From positions 30,283 through 94,282 of the forward strand of contig JABHTG010000037.1 of the NCBI GenBank assembly GCA_018697205.1: DNA of 64,000 bases. The letters run 5' to 3'. Below are positions 32,711-42,798 of the stretch, in pieces. How positions within the stretch are numbered: the first letter of the stretch is position 1; the number at the start of each line of letters is the position of its first letter. Source of the stretch: Nitrospina sp. Lineage in GTDB: Bacteria; Nitrospinota; Nitrospinia; Nitrospinales; VA-1. The notes beneath the pieces are model-generated. The model was not told the origin of the DNA. It did not search any database and saw only the letters and a list, made by a program, of their open reading frames with translations. The translations under genes were made by a program, and so were the position numbers.

Positions 32711-33496
32711 TTATTTTTTTTGGTTAGCTGCTCCTCGGATCATTTTTTTAACAGCTTTAACAATTTTTGGATTACCTGATATAGCGTTTCCCATATTAAT
32801 TTCCCCCTTAGTACCAGTAAAGTTGGCAAACTCCCCTCCTGCTTCTTGGACTATAATTTTGCATGGGGCAAAATCCCAAATGTAGGCCCATGGGTCGACC
32901 ATTACATCAATTGCGCCTCTAATTGCCATCAGGTGGCCAAATGCATCAGGGTAGGTTCGGACAATTTCTGCTTCGCGATGAAGCTTATTGTACAAATTGA
33001 TGCACTTTTTTTCCTTAAAGCAATATTTGTCACCTGTACCGACAAAAGCTCCTTTTAAAATATTGTGACTAGAAACATGAAGACGTTGGTTTCCTGAAAA
33101 TGCCCCCTTTCCTTTAATTGCCCAGGCAGTCTCATTCAATGCTGGTAAAGCTATAATTCCCATCACAGGATCACCTTTGTGTAGCAGTGATATGAGAGTT
33201 GCAAATAAAGGTAAACCACGTATGAAAGAACGTGTTCCGTCTATAGGGTCAATCGTCCATACCCATTCTGATTTTGGGTTTTCCCCGCCAAACTCTTCAC
33301 CAAGAATTCCATGGTTAGGATAGGCTTTAGATATTTTTTTTCTTAGAATCTCTTCTACTTTTAGATCCGCAATGGTAACAGGACTCAGATCTGACTTGGA
33401 TTCGACTTTAATATCGGTGCGAAACCAGCGAATGGCTTCTTTGCTTGAAATTTTTAAAAATGATAAAGCCGCGTTTTTAGCTTCTAGCAAGTCCAT
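32711..33496 (-). CDS. Inositol monophosphatase-family phosphatase (HisN-like)
   Basis: A 261-residue Mg2+-dependent phosphatase. The metal-binding motifs are I-L-G-E-E-F-G-G, W-T-I-D-P-I-D-G-T, and the C-terminal W-D-F-A-P-C-K-I-I-V-Q-E-A-G-G. The family includes histidinol-phosphate phosphatase (HisN), inositol monophosphatase and CysQ. The D-G-T-R-S-F motif and overall pattern are nearest to HisN, but the family is hard to split by eye and no his genes are nearby. It is a single gene convergent with DUF2203. Confidence 0.85.
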   Translation of the reverse strand: MDLLEAKNAALSFLKISSKEAIRWFRTDIKVESKSDLSPVTIADLKVEEILRKKISKAYPNHGILGEEFGGENPKSEWVWTIDPIDGTRSFIRGLPLFATLISLLHKGDPVMGIIALPALNETAWAIKGKGAFSGNQRLHVSSHNILKGAFVGTGDKYCFKEKKCINLYNKLHREAEIVRTYPDAFGHLMAIRGAIDVMVDPWAYIWDFAPCKIIVQEAGGEFANFTGTKGEINMGNAISGNPKIVKAVKKMIRGAANQKK

Positions 33497-33639
33497 TTTT
33501 AGGCCTCTATATTTTTTGATGGTTATTTTAGTTTGTGTATTGACAGATATATTTTGTTCATTTGTTGTATATTATTAAGATTGCAAATAAAATCTTTTAA
33601 AATATAATTGCGATATAAATCTATAGAAAATGTGTGTTT

Positions 33640-34539
33640 ATGAAAGATACAAAATTAATGTTAGCTGTCATAGGTTGTTTTGCTATTGCGGTTTTGTTTA
33701 TTCTCGTGATTGTTTGGGAGATTAAAAAGTCTATTGACTACGGGCAGAAGGTACGCCAATTATCTGCAAACGTGACCACGACTGTAGTGGATGATAACAG
33801 AGATTTTAGTATCTACGAATCAATTGTTGGCACTGACGAGCGAGAAATGATTTTGATTCCCGAAGGCGTCTTCACTAGGGGATCAGAGGCTGGAGGTTTT
33901 GATGAAAAACCAGAGCAGGAAATTTACTTGGATGCATTTTATGTAGATAAATATGAGGTTACTGTAAAGGCTTATAATGTTTTTCGAAAAAATGCGAATT
34001 ATGTTAAGCCATCTTTTCCTTTTTTGCAGGGTGACGATAAAATTCTTGAAACGCCCACTTTTCCAGTAGTAGGAGTTTCTTGGTACGATTCTGTTAATTA
34101 TTGTAAATGGGCAGGTAAAAGACTTCTAACGGAAGCTGAATGGGAAAAAGCTGCTAGGGGAACACATGGCCTTAAGTATCCTTGGTCGAATAAATTTCTC
34201 GAGAAACGCTCTAACTTAGCAGGTAAGGCGGATGGATTTGAGTTTATGGCACCAGTTGGTAGTTTTCCTATGGGTAGGAGTGTGTATGGTGTTCATGACA
34301 TGTCAGGTAATGTTTCAGAGTGGGTACTAGATCTTTACGATCAGTTTTATTACCAATTGGCGCCAATGATGAATCCAATTGGCCCTGAGAAAGGAAAAAA
34401 CAGAGTCTATCGCGGTGGGTCTTGGGACTCAAGATCTGTAGATATTCGTACGGCAAAACGTTTTGCCGCAACTGAGGGAAGAAAAGACGCTGTCCTAGGG
34501 TTTCGTTGCGGTTTACTCAAAGCTGATTTGAAAGAATAA
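33640..34539 (+). CDS. Formylglycine-generating-enzyme-type (SUMF1) membrane protein
   Basis: A 299-residue protein with an N-terminal membrane helix (about 5-27) and a SUMF1/FGE-sulfatase domain from about 75. Visible motifs are I-P-E-G-V-F-x-x-G-S, Y-x-V-D-K-Y-E-V-T, L-L-T-E-A-E-W-E-K-A-A-R-G, M-S-G-N-V-S-E-W and Y-R-G-G-S-W. The cysteines that act in true formylglycine formation are not evident in the usual place, so it may be an Lcl-like binding protein. I use the ATG at 33640 over GTG 33634. A related gene is at 60178. Confidence 0.85.
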   Translation: MKDTKLMLAVIGCFAIAVLFILVIVWEIKKSIDYGQKVRQLSANVTTTVVDDNRDFSIYESIVGTDEREMILIPEGVFTRGSEAGGFDEKPEQEIYLDAFYVDKYEVTVKAYNVFRKNANYVKPSFPFLQGDDKILETPTFPVVGVSWYDSVNYCKWAGKRLLTEAEWEKAARGTHGLKYPWSNKFLEKRSNLAGKADGFEFMAPVGSFPMGRSVYGVHDMSGNVSEWVLDLYDQFYYQLAPMMNPIGPEKGKNRVYRGGSWDSRSVDIRTAKRFAATEGRKDAVLGFRCGLLKADLKE

Positions 34540-34631
34540 ATGAAATTAATAATGATTTGGTAGTTAGTGTTCGATTGCCTTCGTTGCATAGACCCCTTAA
34601 TTAAAAAGTTTTATAAACTAGGCGGATCTCC

Positions 34632-37600
34632 TTGAATCTTCAAGCCAGGTTCTGGATATTAATTTTCTTTTTTTTCTCAGGTGCTACAGGACTTATCTAC
34701 GAAGTTGTGTGGACAAGGCTTTTAACGCGTGTCATGGGGAATACCCATTATTCCATAGCTACAGTCTTGACAATTTTTATGTCAGGTTTAGCTCTGGGTA
34801 GCTATTTAGGCGGGCGCTGGATTGATAGAAGAAAAAATACTCTGTTTTTTTATGCAGTGCTAGAGGGAACTCTTGGTATTTATTGTTTGTTTATCCCGTT
34901 TATTATTGACAGTGCTTTTCCTTTATTTGAGTGGATTTACCAATCTCAAACCGAATCATATACCAACGCAAGTTTGTTTCGATTTTTAATTTGCGGGTCG
35001 ATCCTTCTCATCCCAACCTCCTTGATGGGAGCGACACTCCCCATTTTAAGTAAGTATATATCGCGTAATCCAGCCTTTATAGGTCGAGATGTGGGGAATT
35101 TATATTCATTTAATACTTTCGGCGCAGTTTTTGGGGCTTTATCTAGTGCATTTATATTTATGCGAATATGGGGAATTCTTTATACGATTTGGTTTGCCGC
35201 TGCCTTAAATATTGTGATTGCCATTGCCGTCTACTTTTTATTTTGTAAGGACGAGGACCTGAAGAAAGATGACCTGAAGAAAGATGACCTAGGTCCAACA
35301 AAAAGGTTACCAGAGGTGCCGTCATTACATTCTAATACAGTTTTTATTTTATTGGCATTTGGTTTTTCTGGTTGGTGTGCATTAACATATCAGGTTGCAT
35401 GGAATCGCATATTATCGCTCCTTTTAGGCTCATCCATTTACGCATTCAGCCTTATTCTGACAACTTTTATTCTTGGGCTTGCTTTGGGAACAATGGTGTT
35501 TTCCCATATGGTTAACAAGTTTAAGAATCCACTAGAAGTTTTCGGATTTCTTCAAATGGGAATAGGTATATCGGCTTTGGCTATAATCCCGCTATTCGAA
35601 AAAATTCCTTTTATAAATCGTTGGGTTTATCAAAATTTAAGTATGGAATTTGTAACCATACAGTGGTCCGTTTTTCTAGTAATGTTTTGTTTTTTATTTA
35701 TACCTACATTTTTTATGGGTGGCCAATTCCCTATAGTTATTCGGCTTGTAGTTCTTAAACTAGGTGTAGTAGGGCATTCGATTGGGAAAGTTTACGCTTC
35801 TAATACCATCGGCACTATTGTCGGTTCATTTTTAGCGGGCTTTGTGCTCATCCCATGGATTGGTGTTCAAAACACAATTCTTGTTGCTATAGGGATGAAT
35901 TTATTTATTGGCGCTGCTTTGCTGTTGTTTTCTACTAGTTTTTCTCTAAATAGTAAAATCTACGCATTACCAGCGATTTTAATTCTTTGTTTTTTTTATG
36001 GGCGATCATTAGACGCATGGGATAAATCCATTATCTCAAGTGGTTCTTATATGCCTTATCGTATTGGCGATTTAAGTGAGGCAGAAAAAAAAATAAATAA
36101 AATTTTATTTTTTAAGGAGGGGACACACACAACTGTTACGACTGAACTCTCGGTATCAGGAAATATTTTTTTGCGAGTTAATGGCAAGACTGATGCTTCT
36201 TTAGCTATGGATATGCGAACACAATTACTTTCTGGCTACCTTCCCATGTTCTTACACAATAGACCTGAATCAGTATTGGTTATAGGGCAAGGTAGTGGTA
36301 TTACTCTGGGTGCAGTAGAGCAGTTTTCAATAAAGTCTGTGGACCTTGTTGAAATATCTTCAGCAGTTATTGAGGGGTCCAGGTTTTTTGATTCTTTTAA
36401 TCATAATGCTTTGAATGACCAGAGACTTAAAGTAATTCTTGCTGATGGAAGAAATCACGTGGCTTTGGCAGATAAAAAATATGATGTGATTATTTCTGAG
36501 CCTTCGAATCCTTGGATATCAGGCGTTGGTGCACTATTTACGGATGATTTCTTTAAATTGATGAAAAAACGACTTAATCGAGGTGGAGTGGCTTGTATAT
36601 GGGTTCACACGAATATGAGTCCAATGAGCTTTAAATCAGTTGCGCGCACTTTTTCTGAAAACTTCAATAAGGTAACGATGTGGGAATCGATCGTTGGTGA
36701 TGATTATTTGCTCATTGGATCTGATTCTGAATATAAACTCTCTTATACTGAGATTGATACGCTCTTATCAGATGAGGTTCGCGGTAAGGATCTTTTTAAG
36801 ATAGGCATTTCAAATGTGAGAGACTTAATGAGTTTATTAATTATGAATAGGGAAGGGCTGCTTCGATTTAGCAAGGGAGCACCAATTCATACTGATGATA
36901 ATTCACTTTTAGAGTTTAAGGCTCCTCAGTATATATACAAGGATGAAAGGGATGTTCTTGTTCGTCAGTTAACTCCATTTGTTCAGTTAGATGAGTCGAT
37001 TTTAGACTTTGGTCAATTGAAAGAATCTAAACGCCAAATTGCGTTGAAAGAAATCCAAGCAACAGAGCGATCTGAGAGCCAGATTTCCGAAATAAAGCGC
37101 AGAAACAGAATTGATGGTTTTCTCGGTCAAGCAAAAGAAGCTTATAAATTAGGCGATGCGGATCGGGCAATTGGTATTTATAGGAAAACACTTGAGCAGG
37201 ACCCAGAGAATGTGCTTGCTTGGCTAAATATGGGAAATATTTTAAAGGGTCAGAAACATTTCGAAGCGGCGGAGATTGCCTACCAAAAGACTTTGGAAAT
37301 CAACCCATTTTATCTGTATGGGAATATAGCTTTGGCACAATTATATTTAGCGTCGAATGCTCCTGAGAAAGCTTTGAATATGTTAAGATCTGTTCGTAAA
37401 TGGCATAATTTTGACAGCGAAATTAGCCTTTATATGGGGTTAGTTTTTGCTTTTCAGAAAAACACAGATCTTGCAATAAGAGAATTTCAAAATGCTATCA
37501 GAATAGATCCAGAGTTTGATTTGCCGTATTATTATATGGGAATTCAATACTTCAATTCTCATCCAAATCTTTCAAAAAAAAATCTAAAAAAGTTTTTAAT

Positions 37601-37670
37601 GTTATCGTCTAAAAAATCAGAAAATAAAAATTTAGTTTTCAAAGCTCGGCAGTTGTTGGGAAAAGTTTAG
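34632..37670 (+). CDS. Membrane spermidine-synthase-like protein with C-terminal TPR
   Basis: A 1012-residue fusion. Residues 1 to about 465 have 12 or more membrane helices in two blocks, separated by a Lys/Asp-rich linker. Residues of about 480-720 form a Rossmann aminopropyltransferase-like domain (V-L-V-I-G-Q-G-S-G-I-T-L, V-E-I-S, D-G-R-N-H). The acidic catalytic pair of SpeE is replaced by S-E-P-S-N-P, so polyamine synthesis is doubtful. From about 835 there are TPR repeats. Start is a TTG; no nearby ATG fits. It is followed 51 bases on by another TPR gene. Confidence 0.85.
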   Translation: MNLQARFWILIFFFFSGATGLIYEVVWTRLLTRVMGNTHYSIATVLTIFMSGLALGSYLGGRWIDRRKNTLFFYAVLEGTLGIYCLFIPFIIDSAFPLFEWIYQSQTESYTNASLFRFLICGSILLIPTSLMGATLPILSKYISRNPAFIGRDVGNLYSFNTFGAVFGALSSAFIFMRIWGILYTIWFAAALNIVIAIAVYFLFCKDEDLKKDDLKKDDLGPTKRLPEVPSLHSNTVFILLAFGFSGWCALTYQVAWNRILSLLLGSSIYAFSLILTTFILGLALGTMVFSHMVNKFKNPLEVFGFLQMGIGISALAIIPLFEKIPFINRWVYQNLSMEFVTIQWSVFLVMFCFLFIPTFFMGGQFPIVIRLVVLKLGVVGHSIGKVYASNTIGTIVGSFLAGFVLIPWIGVQNTILVAIGMNLFIGAALLLFSTSFSLNSKIYALPAILILCFFYGRSLDAWDKSIISSGSYMPYRIGDLSEAEKKINKILFFKEGTHTTVTTELSVSGNIFLRVNGKTDASLAMDMRTQLLSGYLPMFLHNRPESVLVIGQGSGITLGAVEQFSIKSVDLVEISSAVIEGSRFFDSFNHNALNDQRLKVILADGRNHVALADKKYDVIISEPSNPWISGVGALFTDDFFKLMKKRLNRGGVACIWVHTNMSPMSFKSVARTFSENFNKVTMWESIVGDDYLLIGSDSEYKLSYTEIDTLLSDEVRGKDLFKIGISNVRDLMSLLIMNREGLLRFSKGAPIHTDDNSLLEFKAPQYIYKDERDVLVRQLTPFVQLDESILDFGQLKESKRQIALKEIQATERSESQISEIKRRNRIDGFLGQAKEAYKLGDADRAIGIYRKTLEQDPENVLAWLNMGNILKGQKHFEAAEIAYQKTLEINPFYLYGNIALAQLYLASNAPEKALNMLRSVRKWHNFDSEISLYMGLVFAFQKNTDLAIREFQNAIRIDPEFDLPYYYMGIQYFNSHPNLSKKNLKKFLMLSSKKSENKNLVFKARQLLGKV
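35256..35285 (+). repeat. Tandem 15-base duplication in the linker
   Basis: The 15-mer GACCTGAAGAAAGAT occurs twice in a row, followed by a third partial GACCT. It is in frame and encodes a doubled D-L-K-K-D in the charged loop between the two membrane blocks. It is probably a recent replication-slippage event. Confidence 0.85.
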
Positions 37671-37721
37671 TTATTTGATAGGTTAGGGTAATTTTATTAA
37701 AAAATAATTTGTGTGAGTTAT

Positions 37722-38471
37722 ATGCCTCGTAAGATAAAGTTGTTATGGATTTCGTGTATTCTAATAGTTTTTTTTAGTTTTATTTATTTTTCTATTCAAG
37801 AAGGTTTTAAAACTCATCAGGGTAAAGAAGAGGCAAGAATTAAGCAAGAATTCCGCATCAAGAAAAAACAGAAGAGGCTAAAGGAGATTGATAATAGACA
37901 GACCTTTAAAGTTGATCCTATAAAAAAAATTAAAGAGCTGAATGCTCTTGGTAAATATGAGGATGCTGTTAGATACTCAGAGGGTGCTGCTTTGCTTAAT
38001 CCAAACCATGCCAAAATATATACATGGTGGGGAATTTCATTGGTAAAGTATGGGCAGAGGGAAGAGGCTAAAGATAAATTTGTGAAAGCGACTAGCCTTG
38101 ATGCTAGCTATCCCAAAACCTACCTTTACTGGGGCCTTACTTTGGCTATGGATGGAAACCCAAAGGCTGCTATAAAAAAATATGAAAAAGTTATAGAGTT
38201 GGACCCAGAAAATAGCAATGCATATGCATATTTGGGAGCTGCTTTAGAGCAATTAGGTGAACACTCAGAAGCTGTAAAAAAAATGGAGCGCGCCCTAGAA
38301 ATCATGCCAAATAACTCTAGTGTTTTTAGTGTTTTAATAGCTGCCTTGAGTAATCAAAAAAAGTATAATGAGGCTTGGGGCGTTGTTAAAAAGGCGAAAA
38401 ATGCAAATGTAACGATTCCCGAAAAAGTATTGAGTAAATTAAATAAAGCTTTCCCTAAACCAGCCGACTAG
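37722..38471 (+). CDS. TPR-repeat protein with membrane anchor
   Basis: A 249-residue protein. An N-terminal membrane helix (about 5-22) is followed by a basic coiled segment and four to five TPR units (A-I-K-K-Y-E-K-V-I-E-L-D-P-E-N type) to the C-terminus. TPRs bind partner proteins. It follows the spermidine-synthase-like/TPR fusion closely on the same strand and may be its partner at the membrane. The ATG at 37722 is preferred to a GTG nine bases upstream. Confidence 0.85.
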   Translation: MPRKIKLLWISCILIVFFSFIYFSIQEGFKTHQGKEEARIKQEFRIKKKQKRLKEIDNRQTFKVDPIKKIKELNALGKYEDAVRYSEGAALLNPNHAKIYTWWGISLVKYGQREEAKDKFVKATSLDASYPKTYLYWGLTLAMDGNPKAAIKKYEKVIELDPENSNAYAYLGAALEQLGEHSEAVKKMERALEIMPNNSSVFSVLIAALSNQKKYNEAWGVVKKAKNANVTIPEKVLSKLNKAFPKPAD

Positions 38472-38600
38472 TAGTTTTTTTTATTTTTTTAGGAAATTTA
38501 CGGATGCTTTTCTTTTTTCTATAATTAAGTTGTGTTATAGTTTTTCTGTTTTTGGCTTAGAACACAGGTTTAAGATATTTGTGTTTTTTTGATTAATCCT

Positions 38601-38609
38601 AAAGGAGGT
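38601..38609 (+). promoter_or_regulatory. Strong ribosome binding site for a GTG start
   Basis: AAAGGAGGT ends 8 bases before the GTG at 38618. It fixes GTG as the start of the MlaA-like gene. Confidence 0.8.
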
Positions 38610-38617
38610 TTAGTAGA

Positions 38618-39676
38618 GTGAAGACAAAAACTTCTTGTGTGCAGGTGATTGGGTACCTTTATCTTTTTTTATCATTTAGCTTTACTCCTACCGCTGATGC
38701 CATTGGTTTTTCAGTTGACTCAAAGTGGTCTAATGTAAAGGTCAATCCAATTATCAGCAATGACTTGCATGCCTTTATGTCTCAGGATGCAAAAAAAGCA
38801 TCTGATCCGATACCAGTTATTTCAAAGCCATCTGCGCTGTCTTATTTGAATTGGCATGATATTGATTGGAAAGATCCTTTTGTTGAGCATGGTCAGCTAT
38901 CACAAAATAGTTTTGCACTTTCCACTAGGGCTCAAAATTCTGATGCTTTGGGGGCAGATACCTCAATGAAATTAGAATTAAAGATGCCATCGCCATCATC
39001 CACTTCCATTATAACATCAGACTCATTTGAAGACTTAGAGGATCCTTTTGCATCAAGATCAGATGCTCCTGATATGTCGGATCCATTTGAAAGTTATAAT
39101 AGGGCTATGTTTGGTTTTAATGAAGGATTTTATAACAATATTATGGAACCAATTGTTAGAGAATATCGAGACAATGTACATGAAAATGTTCGTATCGGGA
39201 TAAGTAATGTTTTTGGTAATGCTATGGCACCTCTTAAATTAGCAAGTACAATTCTCCAAGGTGATATTGATAAGTCATCCAGAGTTATTGGCAGAACAAT
39301 AATAAATACAACCATAGGCTTAGGCGGTTTGTTTGATGTTGCTGATAAGGCTTTTGGTATAAAAGATGTAAATGAGGACCTTGATCAAGTGTTAGGCTCA
39401 TATGGAATTCCTACAGGGCCGTACGTCATGTTACCTCTTTTTGGTCCTTCAAGCTTACGTAATATTGTTGGACGAGCTGGTGGTATGTTTTTAAGTCCAA
39501 CCTTTCACTTTGCCCCAGGAGTAGAAGTGGGAGGAGCTTTGACTGTGGCCGAGCAAGTCAACGATACTTCATTCATAGTTGATGACATCCAGCAACTTGA
39601 GGATAGTACTATTGATAAATACGAAAGTATCAGAGATTTTTATGGTCAATATCGAGATCGTTTGGTTAAGGAGTAA
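38618..39676 (+). CDS. mlaA: MlaA (VacJ)-family outer-membrane phospholipid protein
   Basis: A 352-residue protein. Residues of about 155-345 are the MlaA domain: D-P-F-E-S-Y-N-R, N-x-x-F-G-N, and G-x-Y-x-M-L-P-L-F-G-P-S. In the Mla system it removes misplaced phospholipid from the outer leaflet. Here a signal peptide without lipobox cysteine (cut near A-D-A) and a Ser/Asp-rich linker of about 120 residues precede the domain, whereas E. coli MlaA is a lipoprotein of about 250 residues. No mlaBCDEF genes are in the window. Confidence 0.92.
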   Translation: MKTKTSCVQVIGYLYLFLSFSFTPTADAIGFSVDSKWSNVKVNPIISNDLHAFMSQDAKKASDPIPVISKPSALSYLNWHDIDWKDPFVEHGQLSQNSFALSTRAQNSDALGADTSMKLELKMPSPSSTSIITSDSFEDLEDPFASRSDAPDMSDPFESYNRAMFGFNEGFYNNIMEPIVREYRDNVHENVRIGISNVFGNAMAPLKLASTILQGDIDKSSRVIGRTIINTTIGLGGLFDVADKAFGIKDVNEDLDQVLGSYGIPTGPYVMLPLFGPSSLRNIVGRAGGMFLSPTFHFAPGVEVGGALTVAEQVNDTSFIVDDIQQLEDSTIDKYESIRDFYGQYRDRLVKE

Positions 39677-39775
39677 GCTTTATGGGCTCTTGCTTAAAAT
39701 GTAAACACATCAATTTAGTGAAATACTAAAAAAATTTTCTAAATTACTTCAAATAATTTTTTGGCAGCTTCTTTT

Positions 39776-40213
39776 TTAATTAATTTTGATTGTTACGGAT
39801 AAGTCAGGACTTGTTGTAAAGCTATTATCACACGCCCCGTCATCAAACCTAACCTGCATTCCACCTTCCAAACCTGGGAAAATTTTATGGCGTGATAGCT
39901 CCCACTTGTCACTTCCCCGATAAAAACCAGTTATCGAAAAAGATTGGCTCGTTAAACTTGATCCGGGTATTTCAAATGATTCACCTGCTTGTTTTATAAC
40001 TGAACCCATGCTTTTTTGGCCGACGAACCATTCAACTTTATATCTTTGCCTTGCGTCAGCATCCTGTGAAGAGGAAAAAAGAGCTTTTCGGTTTTTATAT
40101 AACGAAAAATATGCAGGGCTTAAGCTTCCGTCACAACTTGCTTGAGCCTTTGCAGGAATGATAATGCTAAATAACAAGACGAAAAAAAAACACATCACTG
40201 TAATATTTTTCAT
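39776..40213 (-). CDS. Unknown exported protein
   Basis: A 145-residue protein with a signal peptide (cleaved near A-Q-A, about 24) and a beta-rich mature part. Two cysteines, one near the new N-terminus (A-S-C-D-G) and one in D-G-A-C-D-N, could pair. I do not recognise a domain. It stands alone, convergent with mlaA. It is probably periplasmic. Confidence 0.6.
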   Translation of the reverse strand: MKNITVMCFFFVLLFSIIIPAKAQASCDGSLSPAYFSLYKNRKALFSSSQDADARQRYKVEWFVGQKSMGSVIKQAGESFEIPGSSLTSQSFSITGFYRGSDKWELSRHKIFPGLEGGMQVRFDDGACDNSFTTSPDLSVTIKIN

Positions 40214-40360
40214 AAAATAGTCGTTAATTGTTTGTGGTTGTTTATTTACAAAAATTCAAATTATAGTTAAGTACTTTTTTTGACTATAACATTAAACTAT
40301 TGTTAATTAGTTAAATTAGTAATACTTTGGATTTTATCACGAACTTTACGAGGTTTTATT

Positions 40361-42544
40361 TTGGATAAATTTAAGCATACCAATAGATTAGTAAAAGAAA
40401 CCAGCCCATATCTTTTACAACACCAGCATAACCCAGTTGATTGGTATCCATGGGGTGTCGAAGCACATGAAAGAGCTAAGACTGAGGATAAACCTATTTT
40501 TTTGAGTATAGGTTACTCTTCTTGCCATTGGTGTCATGTTATGGCTCATGAATCATTTGAATGTGAGAAAACTGCTCACATCATGAATGAGAAATTTATT
40601 AATATAAAAGTTGATAGAGAAGAGAGGCCGGATATTGATGCCGTTTATATGAAGTCAATTATTGCGCTAGTAGGACAGGGGGGGTGGCCAATCAGTCTTT
40701 TTTTAACTCCTGATTGCAAACCATATTTTGGCGGTACATATTATCCATCAACTACTAAGTATAATAGACCTGGGTTTTCTCAGGTTCTGGAGAAAGCGTT
40801 TACTCTTTACAATGAACAAAAAAATGACTTAGTAACACGTACGCAAAAAATTTTAGAAAAATTATGTCTCCCTGAATCAAGCTTTGATGCAGGATTGATT
40901 AGAGCTCATGGATTGATTGACGAGGCCGTTCACATTATGGAAGAGAGGTTTGATACGGAAGAAGGAGGGTTTGGATCAGGAATGAAATTTCCTGAACCTA
41001 TGAATTATACAATGTTATTGAGACACTGGGCTAGAACTGGATCAGATGAATCTATACAAATGCTTGATAAAACTCTCACAAAGATGGCAGGTGGAGGTAT
41101 GTATGATCAACTTGGTGGCGGGTTTCATCGTTATTCTACTGACAGGCATTGGCGAATACCTCATTTTGAAAAAATGCTCTATGATAACGCTCTTTTAGCT
41201 AAGCTTTATATTGATATGGCTCAGGCAACGAAACAAGACCTTTATAGCGAGGTACCCCAGGATATATTTAAATACATTCTTTGTGAAATGACATCACCAG
41301 AAGGTGCTTTTTATTCTAGTCAAGATGCAGACACAGATGGAGAGGAGGGGCGTTATTACTTTTGGGAGATGAAAGAACTTCTTGACCTACTTGGTCCCCG
41401 AAATGCCAAGATTATGTCGCGTTATTTTGGTGTTGTACCCTCCAAGGGAACAGCACGCAAAAATGTTCTATACATAAAAGAATCGATTGAAAACTTAGTA
41501 AAACTGGAAGAAATTGCAATATTTGAATTAGATCATATTATACGAACATCTAAAGAAACATTATTACAAGCTAGAAAAAAAAGGGCTAGACCTTTTACAG
41601 ATAAAAAAATAATTACAGGTTGGAATGCACTTATGATAACAGCTTTTGCTTCTGGTTATATGGTTTTACATGGGAAAAACTATTTAGAAGTAGCAATCCG
41701 TGCAGGGGAATTTTTATGGAATAATATGTGGACAGAAAATAATATTTTGCTTCGTATTTATAGTAATGGAGAAAGTAAAATTGATGGCTGTCTAGAAGAC
41801 TATGCATATTTTCTTGAAGCATTAATTGCACTTTATGAGGCATCTTTTGATCTATTATGGATTGAGCGTGCGAACCAAATTGCCACTAAGATGATTGATG
41901 AATTTTATGATGAAAAGGATGGTGGATTCTTTATGTCTGGTCTTTCATCAGAGGTTCTTATAGCAAGATTAAAGAATTCCGCCGATGAAGCAATTCCGTC
42001 AGCTAATGCAATTGCAGTTTTATCCCTTATTAAGCTAGGGCACCTTCTAATCAATAAACGTTATCTCGATATCGGTACAAACTCTGTGAATGCCTTTAAA
42101 CAGAAAATCGAAAAGAATCCAGCAGCGCATTCCGGAATTTTGGCAGCTGCTGATTTTGTGGCATGTTCTACTACAGAGGTTATTTTTTCTGGTGTTTTGA
42201 AAGATCCTGCTTTTAAGGATATGCAGGATGCTTTACATCAAGATTATCGCCCCAACAAGATTGTTGCATGGAATGAAAATGATCAGGCTTCAAATCTAAT
42301 CCCATTAGCGGAGGGGAAGGTCACCGTTAATGGGATCTCTTCAGTTTATGTTTGTCAGGAAGAGGCTTGCCATCCACCGGTAAGCTCGGGGAAAGCACTA
42401 ATTAGCCTACTTAAACCACCTCCAGAGATTCGGCTTAATATCTTCAATTATGATAAGCAAATCAAGGATACTGAAATCAAAGAGCAGGGAAAGTTTCTTG
42501 GAGTCATGGATCAAATTTTCAGGCAATCTGGGTTAAAAAAATGA
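40361..42544 (+). CDS. YyaL/DUF255 thioredoxin-domain protein
   Basis: A 727-residue protein of the conserved YyaL/SPATA20 family. An N-terminal thioredoxin-like domain with the redox pair Cys55/Cys58 in S-C-H-W-C-H is followed by an (alpha/alpha)6-barrel glycosidase-like domain ([21 protein letters not shown] motifs). The role is not established. The start is TTG at 40361 with GAGG upstream; the N-terminal [11 protein letters not shown] family motif begins only eight residues later, so no later start is possible. Confidence 0.93.
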   Translation: MDKFKHTNRLVKETSPYLLQHQHNPVDWYPWGVEAHERAKTEDKPIFLSIGYSSCHWCHVMAHESFECEKTAHIMNEKFINIKVDREERPDIDAVYMKSIIALVGQGGWPISLFLTPDCKPYFGGTYYPSTTKYNRPGFSQVLEKAFTLYNEQKNDLVTRTQKILEKLCLPESSFDAGLIRAHGLIDEAVHIMEERFDTEEGGFGSGMKFPEPMNYTMLLRHWARTGSDESIQMLDKTLTKMAGGGMYDQLGGGFHRYSTDRHWRIPHFEKMLYDNALLAKLYIDMAQATKQDLYSEVPQDIFKYILCEMTSPEGAFYSSQDADTDGEEGRYYFWEMKELLDLLGPRNAKIMSRYFGVVPSKGTARKNVLYIKESIENLVKLEEIAIFELDHIIRTSKETLLQARKKRARPFTDKKIITGWNALMITAFASGYMVLHGKNYLEVAIRAGEFLWNNMWTENNILLRIYSNGESKIDGCLEDYAYFLEALIALYEASFDLLWIERANQIATKMIDEFYDEKDGGFFMSGLSSEVLIARLKNSADEAIPSANAIAVLSLIKLGHLLINKRYLDIGTNSVNAFKQKIEKNPAAHSGILAAADFVACSTTEVIFSGVLKDPAFKDMQDALHQDYRPNKIVAWNENDQASNLIPLAEGKVTVNGISSVYVCQEEACHPPVSSGKALISLLKPPPEIRLNIFNYDKQIKDTEIKEQGKFLGVMDQIFRQSGLKK

Positions 42545-42728
42545 AGTTTGCTCAGGTGAGAGTTTGACGGATCTTTTGAATGCACATTACCCTACTACAA
42601 AAAATAATTAAAAAAATAACTATTTTATCCATTTTACTAACTATGGCTGTAAATAGTTTTATCGGTTTGAGGTTGGTTAGGTAGTGACTTCGAGAAATTC
42701 TATATACAGACCTATAATTTTAAAAATA

Positions 42729-42756
42729 TTGATATATCAGAGGCTTAGGTTATAAT
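42729..42756 (+). promoter_or_regulatory. Sigma70-like promoter of the HemQ-like gene
   Basis: TTGATA (42729-42734), a 16-base spacer and a perfect TATAAT (42751-42756). The -10 box lies 42 bases before the ATG at 42799. It is the best-looking promoter noticed in the window. Confidence 0.7.
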
Positions 42757-42798
42757 GTATAAATTCTTAAACTGTTAAATTTTCAAGGAAAGCATACT

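Noticed and set aside
33640-34539. Functional formylglycine-generating enzyme for sulfatases
   Set aside because: The catalytic cysteine pair is not evident and no sulfatase gene is in the window.
42580-42684. A 34-residue hydrophobic frame after the YyaL gene
   Set aside because: No ribosome site, strongly AT-rich sequence and no recognisable pattern; likely chance.
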